In this document: piece after piece, positions 25,649-34,972 of the stretch
Numbering within the stretch: position 1 is the first letter of the stretch
Layout: every line of letters begins with the position of its first letter
Assembly: GCF_001690495.1 (NCBI RefSeq)
Contig: NZ_LZGS01000048.1
Coordinates: 1-64,000 of the forward strand
Source of the DNA: Gilliamella sp. App4-10
GTDB lineage: Bacteria; Pseudomonadota; Gammaproteobacteria; Enterobacterales; Orbaceae
Direction of reading: 5' to 3'
Length of the DNA stretch: 64,000 nt
Made by a program: the position numbers and the translations under genes
Notes under the pieces: model-generated
Told to the model about the DNA's origin: nothing
Databases searched by the model: none
The model's input: the letters and a program-made list of their open reading frames with translations, nothing else

Positions 25649-25671
25649 CTGCTGGGCAACCAGCAGTTTTT
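25649..25671 (+). terminator. intrinsic terminator between the racemase and the second permease
   Basis: CTGCTGG (25649-25655) and CCAGCAG (25660-25666) with a GCAA loop, then TTTTTA. It sits in the 54-base gap before the next gene, so the second permease is either expressed by read-through or at lower levels. Confidence 0.85.
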
Positions 25672-25692
25672 ATTAATTACTAGGCGGTTTAT

Positions 25693-27099
25693 ATGACAAC
25701 ATCTGAATCACAAGAAAGCCCTTATCCCAGCAGTAACTTAAAGAAAAACTTAAAAAATCGTCATTTGTTGATGATTTCATTAGGTGGTTCAATTGGGACC
25801 GGATTATTTATTGGTATTGCAGCTCCACTGAGCATCGTTGGACCATTAGGAACCATTATTGCTTATTTAATGGCGGGAAGCATAATGCTTTCAACTATGC
25901 TATGTTTAGGAGAACTTTCTTGTGCATTTCCTCATGCTGGTTCATTTCAACACTATGCGTTGATGTTTATTCCAAATCCAATTTGGAGTTATACCATAGG
26001 TTGGCTATATTGGCTAAGTTGGGTATTGTCTATGGCTGCAGATTTAACTGCCGCCGCAATGATTGCTCACCAAGCCTTTCCTTCAATTCCTATTTATCTT
26101 TTTAGTTTGTTAATTTTAATTGTTATCACTTCAGTACATTTAACTTCTGTTCGTGCATTTGGCGAAAGTGAGTACTGGTTTTCAACCATAAAAGTACTCG
26201 CGATTATTGCTTTTATTGGGGTAGGAATTTATTTACTTTATCATCAGTATACCGAAACTCATGTTTTACCAACATTCAAAACAGAAAATGGCTGGTTTCC
26301 TAATGGCTTTTTAGCCATATTTGTGTGTATGACTATCGTGACTTACTCATTTCAAGGAGTTGAATTAATTGGTAATGCAGCTGGCGAAGCGCAATCTCCA
26401 CAGTCAGTGTTACCCAAAATTATTACTGGTGTGGCTTTCCGTATTATTCTATTTTATATCCTAGCTATTGCTGTATTAGCTCTCGTTTACCCGTATGGAA
26501 CAATGCATTCTGAAATTAGTCCATTTGTGTGGGTATTTAATAAAGCGGGAATTACATTTGCTTCGTATGCGATGCTTTTTGTGATCTTTTGTGCAGCAAT
26601 ATCAGCAACTAATTCAGCCATTTATGCCAGTTCAAGAATGCTATGGTCTATGGCGCAAGATAATTTAGCTCCAAAATACTTTTCCGAAGTCAATCAACGA
26701 GGCGTGCCTACAAAAGGTATTTTATTTATTGCAGTTATTGCGTTAGTTTCATTATTTTCGAAATATATTGCCGCTGAAAAATTGTATATTTATTTAGTAG
26801 CAGGAACCGGACAAGTAGGCTGTTTTGCATGGATTATTATTGCTTTGTGTCAGTATCGATTCCGCAAGGGTGTAAATAGGGGTAAATATCCCAAAGAAAT
26901 GATAAAGTTTAAATCCCCACTCTTTCCTTGGCTTGCATCTGTTTCTATTATTGTTAATATTTTGATTATTATTGGGGTTTGGTTTGGTGAGTCGGGTCAT
27001 TTTATTTTCATCTCAGAAGTAGTTTTAGTGATAATTATTCTAGTTTCTTATTTTTTCTATAAAAAACGCAATCCTGCAATAACAATTACTTTGGATTAA
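25693..27099 (+). CDS. amino acid permease, AAT/GAP family
   Basis: A 468-residue, 12-helix importer. The N-terminal signature LKNRHLLMISLGGSIGTGLF (TM1 glycine-rich loop) and YSFQGVELIGNAAGEAQSPQ (about 218-237) mark the AAT branch, which includes LysP, RocE and aromatic or proline permeases. It differs in family from the permease at 23100-24506, so the cluster carries two unrelated transporters, perhaps one importer and one exchanger. It lies just behind an intrinsic terminator and ends the cluster. Confidence 0.87.
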   Translation: MTTSESQESPYPSSNLKKNLKNRHLLMISLGGSIGTGLFIGIAAPLSIVGPLGTIIAYLMAGSIMLSTMLCLGELSCAFPHAGSFQHYALMFIPNPIWSYTIGWLYWLSWVLSMAADLTAAAMIAHQAFPSIPIYLFSLLILIVITSVHLTSVRAFGESEYWFSTIKVLAIIAFIGVGIYLLYHQYTETHVLPTFKTENGWFPNGFLAIFVCMTIVTYSFQGVELIGNAAGEAQSPQSVLPKIITGVAFRIILFYILAIAVLALVYPYGTMHSEISPFVWVFNKAGITFASYAMLFVIFCAAISATNSAIYASSRMLWSMAQDNLAPKYFSEVNQRGVPTKGILFIAVIALVSLFSKYIAAEKLYIYLVAGTGQVGCFAWIIIALCQYRFRKGVNRGKYPKEMIKFKSPLFPWLASVSIIVNILIIIGVWFGESGHFIFISEVVLVIIILVSYFFYKKRNPAITITLD

Positions 27100-27124
27100 T
27101 TTTATTGTCTCAACTATTTGTAAC

Positions 27125-27165
27125 CACCTAATGAATCAGTTTAGGTGATTACATTTGGTTTTATT
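27125..27165 (+). terminator. hairpin after the second permease
   Basis: CACCTAA (27125-27131) and TTAGGTG (27141-27147), followed after several bases by a T-rich tract. It probably ends the amino-acid cluster. Confidence 0.55.
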
Positions 27166-27230
27166 TTTATCTCAAATCGTTAATGTAATTACTTGCTACA
27201 ATTCTGATGAAATGCTTTCCATTATATTTG

Positions 27231-27833
27231 TTATTTTAAAAAAGCCGATACCCCCGTAAAAACTACTTGTGCGGCAATGGCTGATATCAGTAACCCAGTT
27301 AGTTTTGATAAAATAGCAATACCGGTGTTTTTTAAAACTTTCGCAATACTTTTTGCACATAACAACATAATATAAATACCCATTGATGCAACGAATAATG
27401 AAATCGCACCAATCATATTCGGTATAATGCCAATTGAGCTTGTTCCCATAACAATTATAGTACCGATGGAAGCAGGCCCCATACACAGTGGAATTGCTAG
27501 TGGGACAACACTAATATCATCATCGCTACTAATTTTGTTTTTTTCTGGCGAATCATTCATTAGCGACACCGCAGTGATAAATAATAATGCTCCCGAACCA
27601 ATTCGAAATGCATCAAGGGTAAAACCAAAAACGCTAAACATGGTATTGCCAAAAAAGAATAGAACAATACCGATGATAAATACCGCACATGATGTTTTTA
27701 GGGCTATTTTGCGCCTAAGTTGTTCATCATATTGTCTTGTGCCACTTAAAAATGCACTCAAAACCGCAGGCGGTGTCATTAATGCAAACAATTTTACTGT
27801 TGTAGACAAAATTGCAAAAATATAGTCAACCAT
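27231..27833 (-). CDS. MarC-family membrane protein
   Basis: A 200-residue protein with six hydrophobic helices in two similar halves, as in MarC/YchE/YhgN proteins. The conserved segment VVPLAIPLCMGPASIGTIIV (about 109-128) is the family signature; GSGALLFITAVSLM lies before it. Function is unassigned; the old multidrug-resistance link is not supported in E. coli. The start has AAGGTGGTG upstream. It lies convergent to the permease gene and upstream of the ribosomal operon on the same strand. Confidence 0.85.
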   Translation of the reverse strand: MVDYIFAILSTTVKLFALMTPPAVLSAFLSGTRQYDEQLRRKIALKTSCAVFIIGIVLFFFGNTMFSVFGFTLDAFRIGSGALLFITAVSLMNDSPEKNKISSDDDISVVPLAIPLCMGPASIGTIIVMGTSSIGIIPNMIGAISLFVASMGIYIMLLCAKSIAKVLKNTGIAILSKLTGLLISAIAAQVVFTGVSAFLK

Positions 27834-27911
27834 TGCACCACCTTTTACATTATTAAAAAAATTGCTTTAATTTTGCTAACCATTATTGTTGGATTGAAAT
27901 TATATTTTTTA

Positions 27912-27941
27912 TATATAAAAACGGTCACCACAAAGGTGACC
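27912..27941 (-). terminator. intrinsic terminator after rplS
   Basis: GGTCACC (27923-27929) and GGTGACC (27935-27941) form a 7-bp stem. On the minus strand it is followed by GTTTTTATA. It closes the rpsP-rimM-trmD-rplS operon. Confidence 0.85.
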
Positions 27942-27978
27942 ATCTTAATCTGATATTTTTATTGATAATCAATAAAAA

Positions 27979-28329
27979 TTAGTTAAGGCGCTCTTTGATA
28001 CGAGCCGCTTTACCACGAAGTTCGCGTAAGTAGTAAAGTTTAGCTTGACGTACTTGACCACGACGTTTCACAGTAATTGAATCAACAATTGGTGAGTGAG
28101 TCTGGAATACTCGTTCTACACCTTCGCCATTCGAAATTTTACGTACTGTAAATGCAGAGTGTAAACCACGATTACGAATTCCAATGACAACACCTTCATA
28201 AGCTTGAAGACGTTTTTTATTACCTTCAACAACCCATACTTTTACTTCAACCGTGTCACCAGGGCGAAAAGACGGGATGTCTTTCTTCATTTGTTCTTGT
28301 TCTAATTGCTGAATAATTGCATTTTTCAT
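27979..28329 (-). CDS. rplS: 50S ribosomal protein L19
   Basis: A 116-residue ribosomal protein at the 30S-50S interface. It contains the L19 landmarks [20 protein letters not shown] and [14 protein letters not shown], and ends with [20 protein letters not shown]. It is last in the conserved four-gene operon, 31 bases after trmD, and is followed by a terminator. Confidence 0.98.
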   Translation of the reverse strand: MKNAIIQQLEQEQMKKDIPSFRPGDTVEVKVWVVEGNKKRLQAYEGVVIGIRNRGLHSAFTVRKISNGEGVERVFQTHSPIVDSITVKRRGQVRQAKLYYLRELRGKAARIKERLN

Positions 28330-28360
28330 AATATTATCTCTTACTAGTTATACTGAAATA

Positions 28361-29113
28361 TTAATTGCCTTGTTTGTCACTGTATTCACGTTTAAATTCA
28401 GCGAGTAAACATTGCTCTTCATCAGTCAGAGCTAGATTTGCAAGAAGATCTTCTCTTCTTAACCAAGTTCGTCCTAGTGATTGTTTTAATCGCCAGCGAC
28501 GAATCGCTTCATGGTGACCAGACATTAATACGTCAGGCACCGCCATTCCATCTAACACCTCAGGCCGAGTATAGTGTGGACAGTCAAGTAAACCGTTAGC
28601 AAAAGAGTCCTCTTGTGCCGATGATTGGTGATTTAACACGCCAGGAATAAACCTTGCTAATGCATCAATCATGGTCATCGCCGGTAATTCACCGCCACTT
28701 AATACGTAATCCCCAATTGACCATTCTTCATCAATTTCAGTTTGGATAACGCGTTCATCTATGCCTTCGTATCGTCCACAAATCAAAATTAATTTTTGCT
28801 TTTGTGACAATTCGCAAACACCTTGTTGGTTTAATTTGCGCCCTTGTGGGGAAAGATAGATCACTTTTGTATCGTTACCAGCCACTGCTTTTGCTGCATG
28901 AATTGCATCTTTAAGTGGTTGTGCCATCATTAACATGCCAGGTCCACCACCATAAGGTCTGTCATCGACAGTCTTATGCTTATCATGCGCAAAGTCGCGC
29001 GGGTTCCAATATTCTACTGTTAACAGTCCGCTTTTAACGGCTCGACCAGTTACGCCATAACAGGTAATAGCTTGAAACATTTCGGGAAAAAGGCTAATTA
29101 CGCCAATCCACAT
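28361..29113 (-). CDS. trmD: tRNA (guanine37-N1)-methyltransferase
   Basis: SPOUT-class enzyme that methylates G37 next to the anticodon using S-adenosylmethionine, preventing frameshifts. The 250 residues include the N-terminal [12 protein letters not shown] and the trefoil-knot cofactor loops [10 protein letters not shown] and [14 protein letters not shown]. The C-terminal tRNA-binding part is complete ([19 protein letters not shown]). It sits between rimM and rplS, the standard arrangement. Confidence 0.98.
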   Translation of the reverse strand: MWIGVISLFPEMFQAITCYGVTGRAVKSGLLTVEYWNPRDFAHDKHKTVDDRPYGGGPGMLMMAQPLKDAIHAAKAVAGNDTKVIYLSPQGRKLNQQGVCELSQKQKLILICGRYEGIDERVIQTEIDEEWSIGDYVLSGGELPAMTMIDALARFIPGVLNHQSSAQEDSFANGLLDCPHYTRPEVLDGMAVPDVLMSGHHEAIRRWRLKQSLGRTWLRREDLLANLALTDEEQCLLAEFKREYSDKQGN

Positions 29114-29129
29114 AGTTTTACCTTACCAA

Positions 29130-29660
29130 TTAAAAAGCTGGATCCCAATCGACTACAATCATTTTTGTTGTTAAATCAACTTGTTTTATAAATTGATCAT
29201 CAACAAAAGGGATTAAACGTTCTGTTGCACCAAATGCATCTTTTAGATTTGCTTTTACCACTAATACATCATTTGAACCGGTTTCCATCAAATCTGTTAC
29301 CTGTCCTAAATCATAACCGTTAATTGTTTTTACTCGGCAGCCAATGAGATCCTTCCAATAATAATCACCATTGTTAAGTGATGGTAATTGCTCTGCATCA
29401 ACAAATATTTCGATATTGGTTAATGCAATTGCTTGATCACGATCATCAATACCTTTAAGTTTCACAATCATATCATGATTATGCGGTTTAAAGCTTTCTA
29501 CGATTACTTCTTGCCATTTTCCTGCACGTTGGATATACCAAGGTGTGTAATCAAAAATGCTATCTGGAAATTCTGTAAACGAAAAAATCCTGAGCCATCC
29601 GCGAATGCCGTAGCTTGAACCAAGTTTACCAACAATAATAAGATTCTCAGTATTCATCAT
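29130..29660 (-). CDS. rimM: Ribosome maturation factor RimM
   Basis: Assists assembly of the 30S head by binding S19. The 176 residues carry the N-terminal RimM barrel ([20 protein letters not shown]) and the C-terminal PRC barrel ([11 protein letters not shown], then [12 protein letters not shown]). It ends in the usual [20 protein letters not shown]. It lies 23 bases after rpsP in the same operon. Confidence 0.97.
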   Translation of the reverse strand: MMNTENLIIVGKLGSSYGIRGWLRIFSFTEFPDSIFDYTPWYIQRAGKWQEVIVESFKPHNHDMIVKLKGIDDRDQAIALTNIEIFVDAEQLPSLNNGDYYWKDLIGCRVKTINGYDLGQVTDLMETGSNDVLVVKANLKDAFGATERLIPFVDDQFIKQVDLTTKMIVVDWDPAF

Positions 29661-29683
29661 TACAGTGACTTTTAATGACTAAA

Positions 29684-29932
29684 TTAAGCAACTTTTTGTG
29701 CTTGTCTGATTAGTGCATTAACACGATCAGAAACAGTTGCACCTAAACCAACCCAATGATTTACGCGATCAAGATCTAAGCGTAATTCTTCCGCTTTACC
29801 TTGTGCAATTGGATTAAAAAAGCCAACGCGCTCAATAAAACGACCATCACGTGGGTTACGGCTATCAGTGACAACTACTTGATAAAAAGGGCGCTTTTTA
29901 GAGCCACCACGAGCTAAACGAATAGTTACCAT
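29684..29932 (-). CDS. rpsP: 30S ribosomal protein S16
   Basis: An 82-residue 30S protein that stabilises early 30S assembly. It starts [20 protein letters not shown] and has the conserved [21 protein letters not shown]. It is first in the rpsP-rimM-trmD-rplS operon, with GAGGATG before the start and a strong promoter about 65 bases upstream. Confidence 0.98.
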   Translation of the reverse strand: MVTIRLARGGSKKRPFYQVVVTDSRNPRDGRFIERVGFFNPIAQGKAEELRLDLDRVNHWVGLGATVSDRVNALIRQAQKVA

Positions 29933-29997
29933 AACATCCTCTTAAATTAAAAAATAATCTTTTTTCTGCCCAACATGGACAAAATCAAAGCCCCAGA

Positions 29998-30025
29998 ATT
30001 ATACTCTTTCTAGTAAAAAGTGCAA
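29998..30025 (-). promoter_or_regulatory. sigma70 promoter of the rpsP operon
   Basis: On the minus strand TTGCAC (30020-30025), a 16-base spacer and TATAAT (29998-30003). The predicted start is close to 29991, giving a leader of about 60 bases. The match and its position make this the likely operon promoter. Confidence 0.75.
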
Positions 30026-30202
30026 TGACTGTTTGTTAGCGATGCGATGTAATATTGTTTGTTTTAAGCTAAATTAGAAAAGAATGGATAAAAATAATAC
30101 TGGCTATGATTTATTTAATTTAAGTGTAAACCAACAGATATTATAAAACAGGTGGTTTAATTTGATACTTAATTTATTCATCATTAGGATTGTGTGGTAA
30201 TA

Positions 30203-30577
30203 CTAATTTTTGTTCTTTTTTGGCAAAAAAGCGCGTTTTAATACGTCAAAGAAACCTAGTGATCTGACCATTTTTTGCCTGTCAACGTAACCCCGAATCG
30301 CTTTTAACGTTTTTTTAGGTTCTTTAGATGCAAAGGTAAAAGTACCATTTCTTTTAGTTTGGATTGAATAACGCGGTATCCATCTACCACCAAATAGTAC
30401 AGATGCTATCACATAATCGACCTCATCCCATGGAATTTGGATATATTTGCGAGGATCATGTTGATGATAAAACTCGAATGCTTTATCGCCAATCATAATT
30501 TGTCCATATTCGGTAAAAGTGGTAAAAAATGTGGCTTTAACGGTTAGGTCTATTTTTGTGTTTAATGATTGGACCAT
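30203..30577 (-). CDS. DUF956 family protein (ManO-like), mannose PTS-associated
   Basis: A 124-residue soluble protein. The central IGDKAFEFYHQHDPRKYIQI and FTFASKEPKKTLKAIRGYVD match the DUF956 family, which in Firmicutes is encoded beside mannose-class PTS genes and often called ManO. The role is not settled there; a regulatory or accessory function is assumed. Here it is the gene after manZ but behind a 13-bp terminator stem, so it may be expressed separately or by read-through. The family is uncommon in gammaproteobacteria, suggesting the PTS locus was acquired as a unit. Confidence 0.82.
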   Translation of the reverse strand: MVQSLNTKIDLTVKATFFTTFTEYGQIMIGDKAFEFYHQHDPRKYIQIPWDEVDYVIASVLFGGRWIPRYSIQTKRNGTFTFASKEPKKTLKAIRGYVDRQKMVRSLGFFDVLKRAFLPKKNKN

Positions 30578-30678
30578 TTATGTGACTTCCATATTAAAAA
30601 ATAGGGCTAATATAATTGTTTTTTATGATTTGATAAGCCATAAAATTGCTAATTGTTTTTGCAAAAATTATTAATAAT

Positions 30679-30711
30679 AAAAGCATAATTTAATTTATAA
30701 ATTATGCTTTT
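30679..30711 (-). terminator. terminator between manZ and the DUF956 gene
   Basis: A perfect 13-bp inverted repeat, AAAAGCATAATTT with AAATTATGCTTTT, with a 7-base loop. The T-rich arms let it act in both directions. It lies 26 bases after the manZ stop. Confidence 0.78.
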
Positions 30712-30736
30712 ATTATATTTTATTTAACGCTTGAAA

Positions 30737-31648
30737 TTATAAAAGACCAATGACATGTCCTGCAATACCCACTATAAATAAACCAACGATAATTAAAATT
30801 GGTGATACTTTTTTACGTAATAACCACATACAGAAAAATGTTAGTAGTAGTGGCATTAGCCCAGGTATCAATTGATCTAAGTTATTTTGTAAAGTGGTGA
30901 CTTTTTCTTGAGTGAGTGATAGCCCACTTTGCATCTCAATGAGTGCTTTTTGAATACCTTCAGCACCTATTGGTAAGGTATTCCAATCAATAAATGCACC
31001 ATTGTCTAGTTTGACGGAAGATACGACAGGTTGAAATTTTATTGATACCCACCGTTGTACTAGCGCTGCAAGGACAAACATCCCTAAAATAGAAGCGCCT
31101 TTGGTGATTTTTTGTAGTAATCCTCCTGATAAATTATCGGTGATTTTAGAACCAGTACGATACCCAAATTCTTGGGTATACCACATAAAACTCCAACGAA
31201 TAATATTCCATAGTAAAAAGAATAAAATAGGTCCCATAATGTTACCACTAAGTGCAAGTGAAGCACCAAGCGCACCGAGCATTGGGCGCACGGTAAACCA
31301 AAATACAGGATCACCCACACCAGCTAATGGTCCCATCATACCGACCTTTACCCCTTGAATTGCCACATCATCGACAGCTGCACCATTTGCTCGTTCTTCT
31401 TCAAGCGCTAGTGTTACACCTAGTACTGGAGAAGCTAAATAAGGGTGAGTATTAAAAAATTCTAAATGACGTTTAAGCGCTGCAGAGCGATCTTCCTTGG
31501 TAGTATATAATTTTTTGATAGCAGGGATCATTGAATAAACCCAACCACCATTTTGCATACGTTCATAATTCCAAGATCCTTGGAGGAAAGTCGAACGCCA
31601 AGCAACGGCTAAACGATCTTTTTTGCTTAATTGAATTCTATCAGTCAT
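30737..31648 (-). CDS. manZ: PTS mannose-class transporter subunit IID
   Basis: Membrane subunit that with IIC forms the sugar channel. From MTDRIQLSKKDRL it has 303 residues. SSTFLQGSWNYERMQ-type N-terminal sequence (WRSTFLQGSWNYERMQNGGW) and GVKVGMMGPLAGVGDPVFWF (about 95-114) are the IID signatures; hydrophobic helices follow, with one at the very C-terminus. The start at 31648 is preferred because TTGGAGA lies just upstream; an in-frame ATG at 31675 would overlap manY. Likely sugars are mannose, glucose or glucosamine, not decidable from sequence. Confidence 0.93.
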   Translation of the reverse strand: MTDRIQLSKKDRLAVAWRSTFLQGSWNYERMQNGGWVYSMIPAIKKLYTTKEDRSAALKRHLEFFNTHPYLASPVLGVTLALEEERANGAAVDDVAIQGVKVGMMGPLAGVGDPVFWFTVRPMLGALGASLALSGNIMGPILFFLLWNIIRWSFMWYTQEFGYRTGSKITDNLSGGLLQKITKGASILGMFVLAALVQRWVSIKFQPVVSSVKLDNGAFIDWNTLPIGAEGIQKALIEMQSGLSLTQEKVTTLQNNLDQLIPGLMPLLLTFFCMWLLRKKVSPILIIVGLFIVGIAGHVIGLL

Positions 31649-31664
31649 TTTTTTCTCCAAGTTT

Positions 31665-32465
31665 CTAGTAATCATTTAAAATATCATCAAGAGGATCGCC
31701 TTTGTCTCCTCCATTTGAAGAATTACCACGTTCAGAAAGGCTAAGGTAAATTAATGCTAATGCGATGCCTAAAGCACCGAGTGCAATGAGAGTTAATTGC
31801 GATATTGCAGCAACAACAAAACCAATAATGAAAAATGGCCATACTTCACGGTTAGCCATCATATTAATCACCATCGCATACCCCACAGCAACAACCATAC
31901 CCCCACCAATTGCCATGCCTGTTGTTAACCATTCAGGCATTGCATTTAATGTTTCTTTAACTGTTTCAGCTGGAATGAACAGTAAAGCAGCTGCGGGAAA
32001 AGCGATACGTAAACCTTGTAAACAGATACCTAAAATTTGTAACCATTCAATTTTTCGAATATTGCCTTCTTTTGCTGCAGCATCCATCATGTGTACTAAA
32101 GGAACAGCAATAGTTCGCACAATCATGGTTAAGAATAACCCAGCAACAGCAAGTGGAATAGCAACCGCTATGGCTGTTGATACGCCAGCTACACCTTGAC
32201 CACCTAATACTAAAATAATGGATGAGGCAACAGCTGCCAGTGCAGCATCAGGAGCTACCGCCGCACCGATATTGGCCCAGCCCAAAGCAATCATTTGTAA
32301 CGAGCCACCCAGTACAACGCCTGCTTCTAAGTTACCGGTGACAAGTCCAATCAAAGAGCAAGCCACTAATGGTTGGTGGAATTGAAACTGATCTAAAATA
32401 CCTTCCATACCAGCTAGGAAGGCAATAACTATCACTAAAATAATAGCAATAATTGATAATGCCAT
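31665..32465 (-). CDS. manY: PTS mannose-class transporter subunit IIC
   Basis: A 266-residue membrane subunit with about seven to eight helices. FHQPLVACSLIGLVTGNLEA and GGSLQMIALGWANIGAAVAP (about 28-73) are highly conserved in IIC of the mannose family. The C-terminal tail is hydrophilic (ERGNSSNGGDKGDPLDDILN). It lies between manX and manZ with 17-base gaps on both sides, so one transcript encodes the complex. Confidence 0.95.
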   Translation of the reverse strand: MALSIIAIILVIVIAFLAGMEGILDQFQFHQPLVACSLIGLVTGNLEAGVVLGGSLQMIALGWANIGAAVAPDAALAAVASSIILVLGGQGVAGVSTAIAVAIPLAVAGLFLTMIVRTIAVPLVHMMDAAAKEGNIRKIEWLQILGICLQGLRIAFPAAALLFIPAETVKETLNAMPEWLTTGMAIGGGMVVAVGYAMVINMMANREVWPFFIIGFVVAAISQLTLIALGALGIALALIYLSLSERGNSSNGGDKGDPLDDILNDY

Positions 32466-32482
32466 AATATAACCCTCTTAAA

Positions 32483-33457
32483 TTAATTATTTTTCTCAGC
32501 TAATTCTTCTTTCGCTTTTTTCAATAATTCGTCCATATTGCTGTTAGAATCATTAGGTACTTTGCGAACATCAAATTTCACGTTTTTGGCTTTTAATTTT
32601 TCAAATGTTTCAACATCATCAGCATTCATTGATAACACTTTATTTACCATGACTTTACCAACGGAATGCGCCATTGAGCCAATATTAAGGACATTAATAT
32701 CGACACCACCGTCTATGGTTCGTAGAACATCTTGTGGGTTTTCAAATAAAAGTAAAGCTTTGGTATTACCAAAACGTGGATCGCGTGAAACTTCGATAAT
32801 TTTTTTAATTGGAACAACATTTGCTTTTACGCCAGGCGGCGCAGCTTCTTGGATGAGTTTTTTTCTTAAGTCATCTTTTGCAACTGAATCAGAAACAACA
32901 ATAATACGGTTAGGGTTGGTTGATTTTGTCCATGCTGTTGCAACTTGGCCATGTAATAGGCGCGAATCTACACGAGCTAACACGATTTTCATTTTACCAT
33001 TACCAAGGACTTTTCCTTCTGAGATAGTACTTGAAGTCTTAGCATTAGCAGAGGATTTTGTCGGTATTTTGACGGTTGTTCTTACGCCCTCTTTGCCTGG
33101 TTCAATAATTGCTGCAGCAATTTCTTTCGCAGTTTCCATTGAAAAGCGAGAAGAATAAGCTTCAATTAACATAGGTAAATTCAAACCAGCAACAATAGCC
33201 CAATTTCCATGTTCTTCACATAAATTGTTAGCCTGATTAAATGGCGTGCCACCCCATAAATCCACTAAAAACAATATTTCTTCTTGATTATCAAATGTTG
33301 CTATTGCTTCAAGCATTCTTTCTTTTAAACTTTCAGGGCTGTCACTTGGATGCAAGGTAACTGCTTTAACATTTTCTTGTTCTCCAAATATCATTGTTCC
33401 TGATTGTAAAATACCTTCTGCAAACTCACCATGAGTTGTTAGGATAATACCAACCAT
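32483..33457 (-). CDS. manX: PTS mannose-class transporter subunit IIAB
   Basis: A 324-residue cytoplasmic protein that passes phosphate from HPr to sugar. The IIA domain (1-130) has phospho-histidine His9 in ILTTHGEF. An Ala/Ser-rich linker (about 131-154) leads to IIB, with phospho-histidine His169 in RVDSRLLHGQVATAW. The two domains are fused as in E. coli ManX. It is first of manXYZ; the start has AGGAGG just upstream. The order manX-manY-manZ-DUF956 resembles Firmicutes mannose operons. Confidence 0.95.
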   Translation of the reverse strand: MVGIILTTHGEFAEGILQSGTMIFGEQENVKAVTLHPSDSPESLKERMLEAIATFDNQEEILFLVDLWGGTPFNQANNLCEEHGNWAIVAGLNLPMLIEAYSSRFSMETAKEIAAAIIEPGKEGVRTTVKIPTKSSANAKTSSTISEGKVLGNGKMKIVLARVDSRLLHGQVATAWTKSTNPNRIIVVSDSVAKDDLRKKLIQEAAPPGVKANVVPIKKIIEVSRDPRFGNTKALLLFENPQDVLRTIDGGVDINVLNIGSMAHSVGKVMVNKVLSMNADDVETFEKLKAKNVKFDVRKVPNDSNSNMDELLKKAKEELAEKNN

Positions 33458-33598
33458 ACAACTACCTCCTAATTTTTATATTAATTTCATAATATAAAGT
33501 ATATAAATTAAAAATATTTAGTTATTTTACAACGCAAAATAAGCTAAGAATATGTACTCATCACAATTTGATCAAAAACTTAAATTTTCTATTGTTTA

Positions 33599-34516
33599 TT
33601 AAAGCAAAGTTAGTTCATGTTGTAGTGCTTGACGAATGAAACCATGTTCTTTTTTAAGTTTATGTTCGGCTTGCTCTGCATTTAAACCTGAAAGAATCAT
33701 CAAAATAGCAGTTTTACAATGCTTGTTACTCTCTGCTAATGTGGCAATGGCTTTTTCTCGACTGCAATCGGTGGCTTGCATAACAATGGATATTTGCCGT
33801 TCAATAAGTTTAGCGTTGGTAGCTTCTACGTCAACCATTAAATTACTATAGACTTTACCAATTTTGATCATGCTTGCAGTGGTTAACATGTTGAGCACTA
33901 ATTTTTGGGCCGTACCTGCTTTCATTCTTGATGAGCCAGTAATTACTTCTGCACCAACAATCGGGGTAATGGCGATATTGGCTAAATTAATCATTGGTGC
34001 TGTAGGGTTACAGCATAAGCTAATTATTGTTGCTCCAATTGATTTAGCATATTGCATACCACCTATTACATAAGGTGTGCGTCCACTAGCAGCAATGCCA
34101 ACTAAAATGTCGTTTGAGCTAAAATTGATGTTTTTCAGGTCATGAACAGCCAATTCAGGGTTATCTTCGGCATTTTCAACCGCCTTGAAAATAGCAGGCT
34201 GTCCCCCAGCAATTAAGCCAATGACTTGTTCAGTTGGCGTGCCATAAGTAGGTGGGCATTCACTTGCATCTAAAATACCTAGACGACCAGAAGTGCCAGC
34301 ACCAAGATAAATTAATCGACCTTGATTTGAAAATCCTTGGCTAATTGCATCAACAGCTTTTGCTATGTTTACTAGCTCTTTTTCAACAGCGAGTGCAACT
34401 TGTTTATCTTCACGATTGATGATTTGAAGTATTTCTAATGTTGAACAGCTATCAATCTTTTCGCTGTTTGAATTGCGACTTTCGGTTAACATTCCCAATA
34501 GATTAATTTTCTGCAT
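33599..34516 (-). CDS. murQ: N-acetylmuramic acid 6-phosphate etherase
   Basis: Cleaves the lactyl ether of MurNAc-6-phosphate to GlcNAc-6-phosphate and D-lactate during cell-wall recycling. From [15 protein letters not shown] it has 305 residues (E. coli 298). SIS-fold motifs are [29 protein letters not shown] and [34 protein letters not shown] holds the substrate loop. The 34516 start matches E. coli and Haemophilus MurQ and has AGGA nine bases upstream. The same frame stays open to 34612 and would add a hydrophobic helix. No murP transporter is adjacent; the mannose PTS is the nearest. Confidence 0.93.
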   Translation of the reverse strand: MQKINLLGMLTESRNSNSEKIDSCSTLEILQIINREDKQVALAVEKELVNIAKAVDAISQGFSNQGRLIYLGAGTSGRLGILDASECPPTYGTPTEQVIGLIAGGQPAIFKAVENAEDNPELAVHDLKNINFSSNDILVGIAASGRTPYVIGGMQYAKSIGATIISLCCNPTAPMINLANIAITPIVGAEVITGSSRMKAGTAQKLVLNMLTTASMIKIGKVYSNLMVDVEATNAKLIERQISIVMQATDCSREKAIATLAESNKHCKTAILMILSGLNAEQAEHKLKKEHGFIRQALQHELTLL

Positions 34517-34766
34517 TTTTCTTAATCCTAACCATAACAAAAATATCACTATAGCAGATAAACCACCAAAGCCAACACTTAGGGTAATCGTTAATGTATA
34601 AAACTCTAGCATTATTTTTACCGCTGTACATTTGATTGACTTTTTGACTCAAATAACACTGTTGGTACTAACTAAATCTTTACCTAATTAAGTTGTCGTG
34701 GAATATTTTGTCGTATGGTAGGTAATTTAGAAATAAAAATGTTAGCACTAACTGCGAGCCCGTACG

Positions 34767-34901
34767 TTAATACGCAAGTAAGTAGGCACTTACACTAAGA
34801 GCGTTAATATAACCACCAGCTATCGAATCAAGTAAATTTGCCACAATGATCGATGCTTCCATTAACTTATTTGCTGTAATTAAATTTTCTACATGGGGAA
34901 G
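34767..34901 (-). pseudogene. possible gene remnant
   Basis: A 44-codon open stretch bounded by stops, ending with a stop at 34767-34769. It encodes NLITANKLMEASIIVANLLD and continues hydrophobically, as in a protein C-terminus. There is no credible start or RBS. I do not recognise the family; chance openness is possible in such AT-rich DNA. Confidence 0.22.
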
Positions 34902-34941
34902 TTAAGATAGCAAAAAAAGATTGTGTTATAGGTAAATGCTG

Positions 34942-34972
34942 AAAAAAAGCGCCAGCATGGTAGTAACCATGC
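34942..34972 (-). terminator. hairpin after aas
   Basis: GCATGGT (34955-34961) and ACCATGC (34966-34972). On the minus strand, five bases later comes CTTTTTTT. It ends the aas transcript. Confidence 0.65.
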
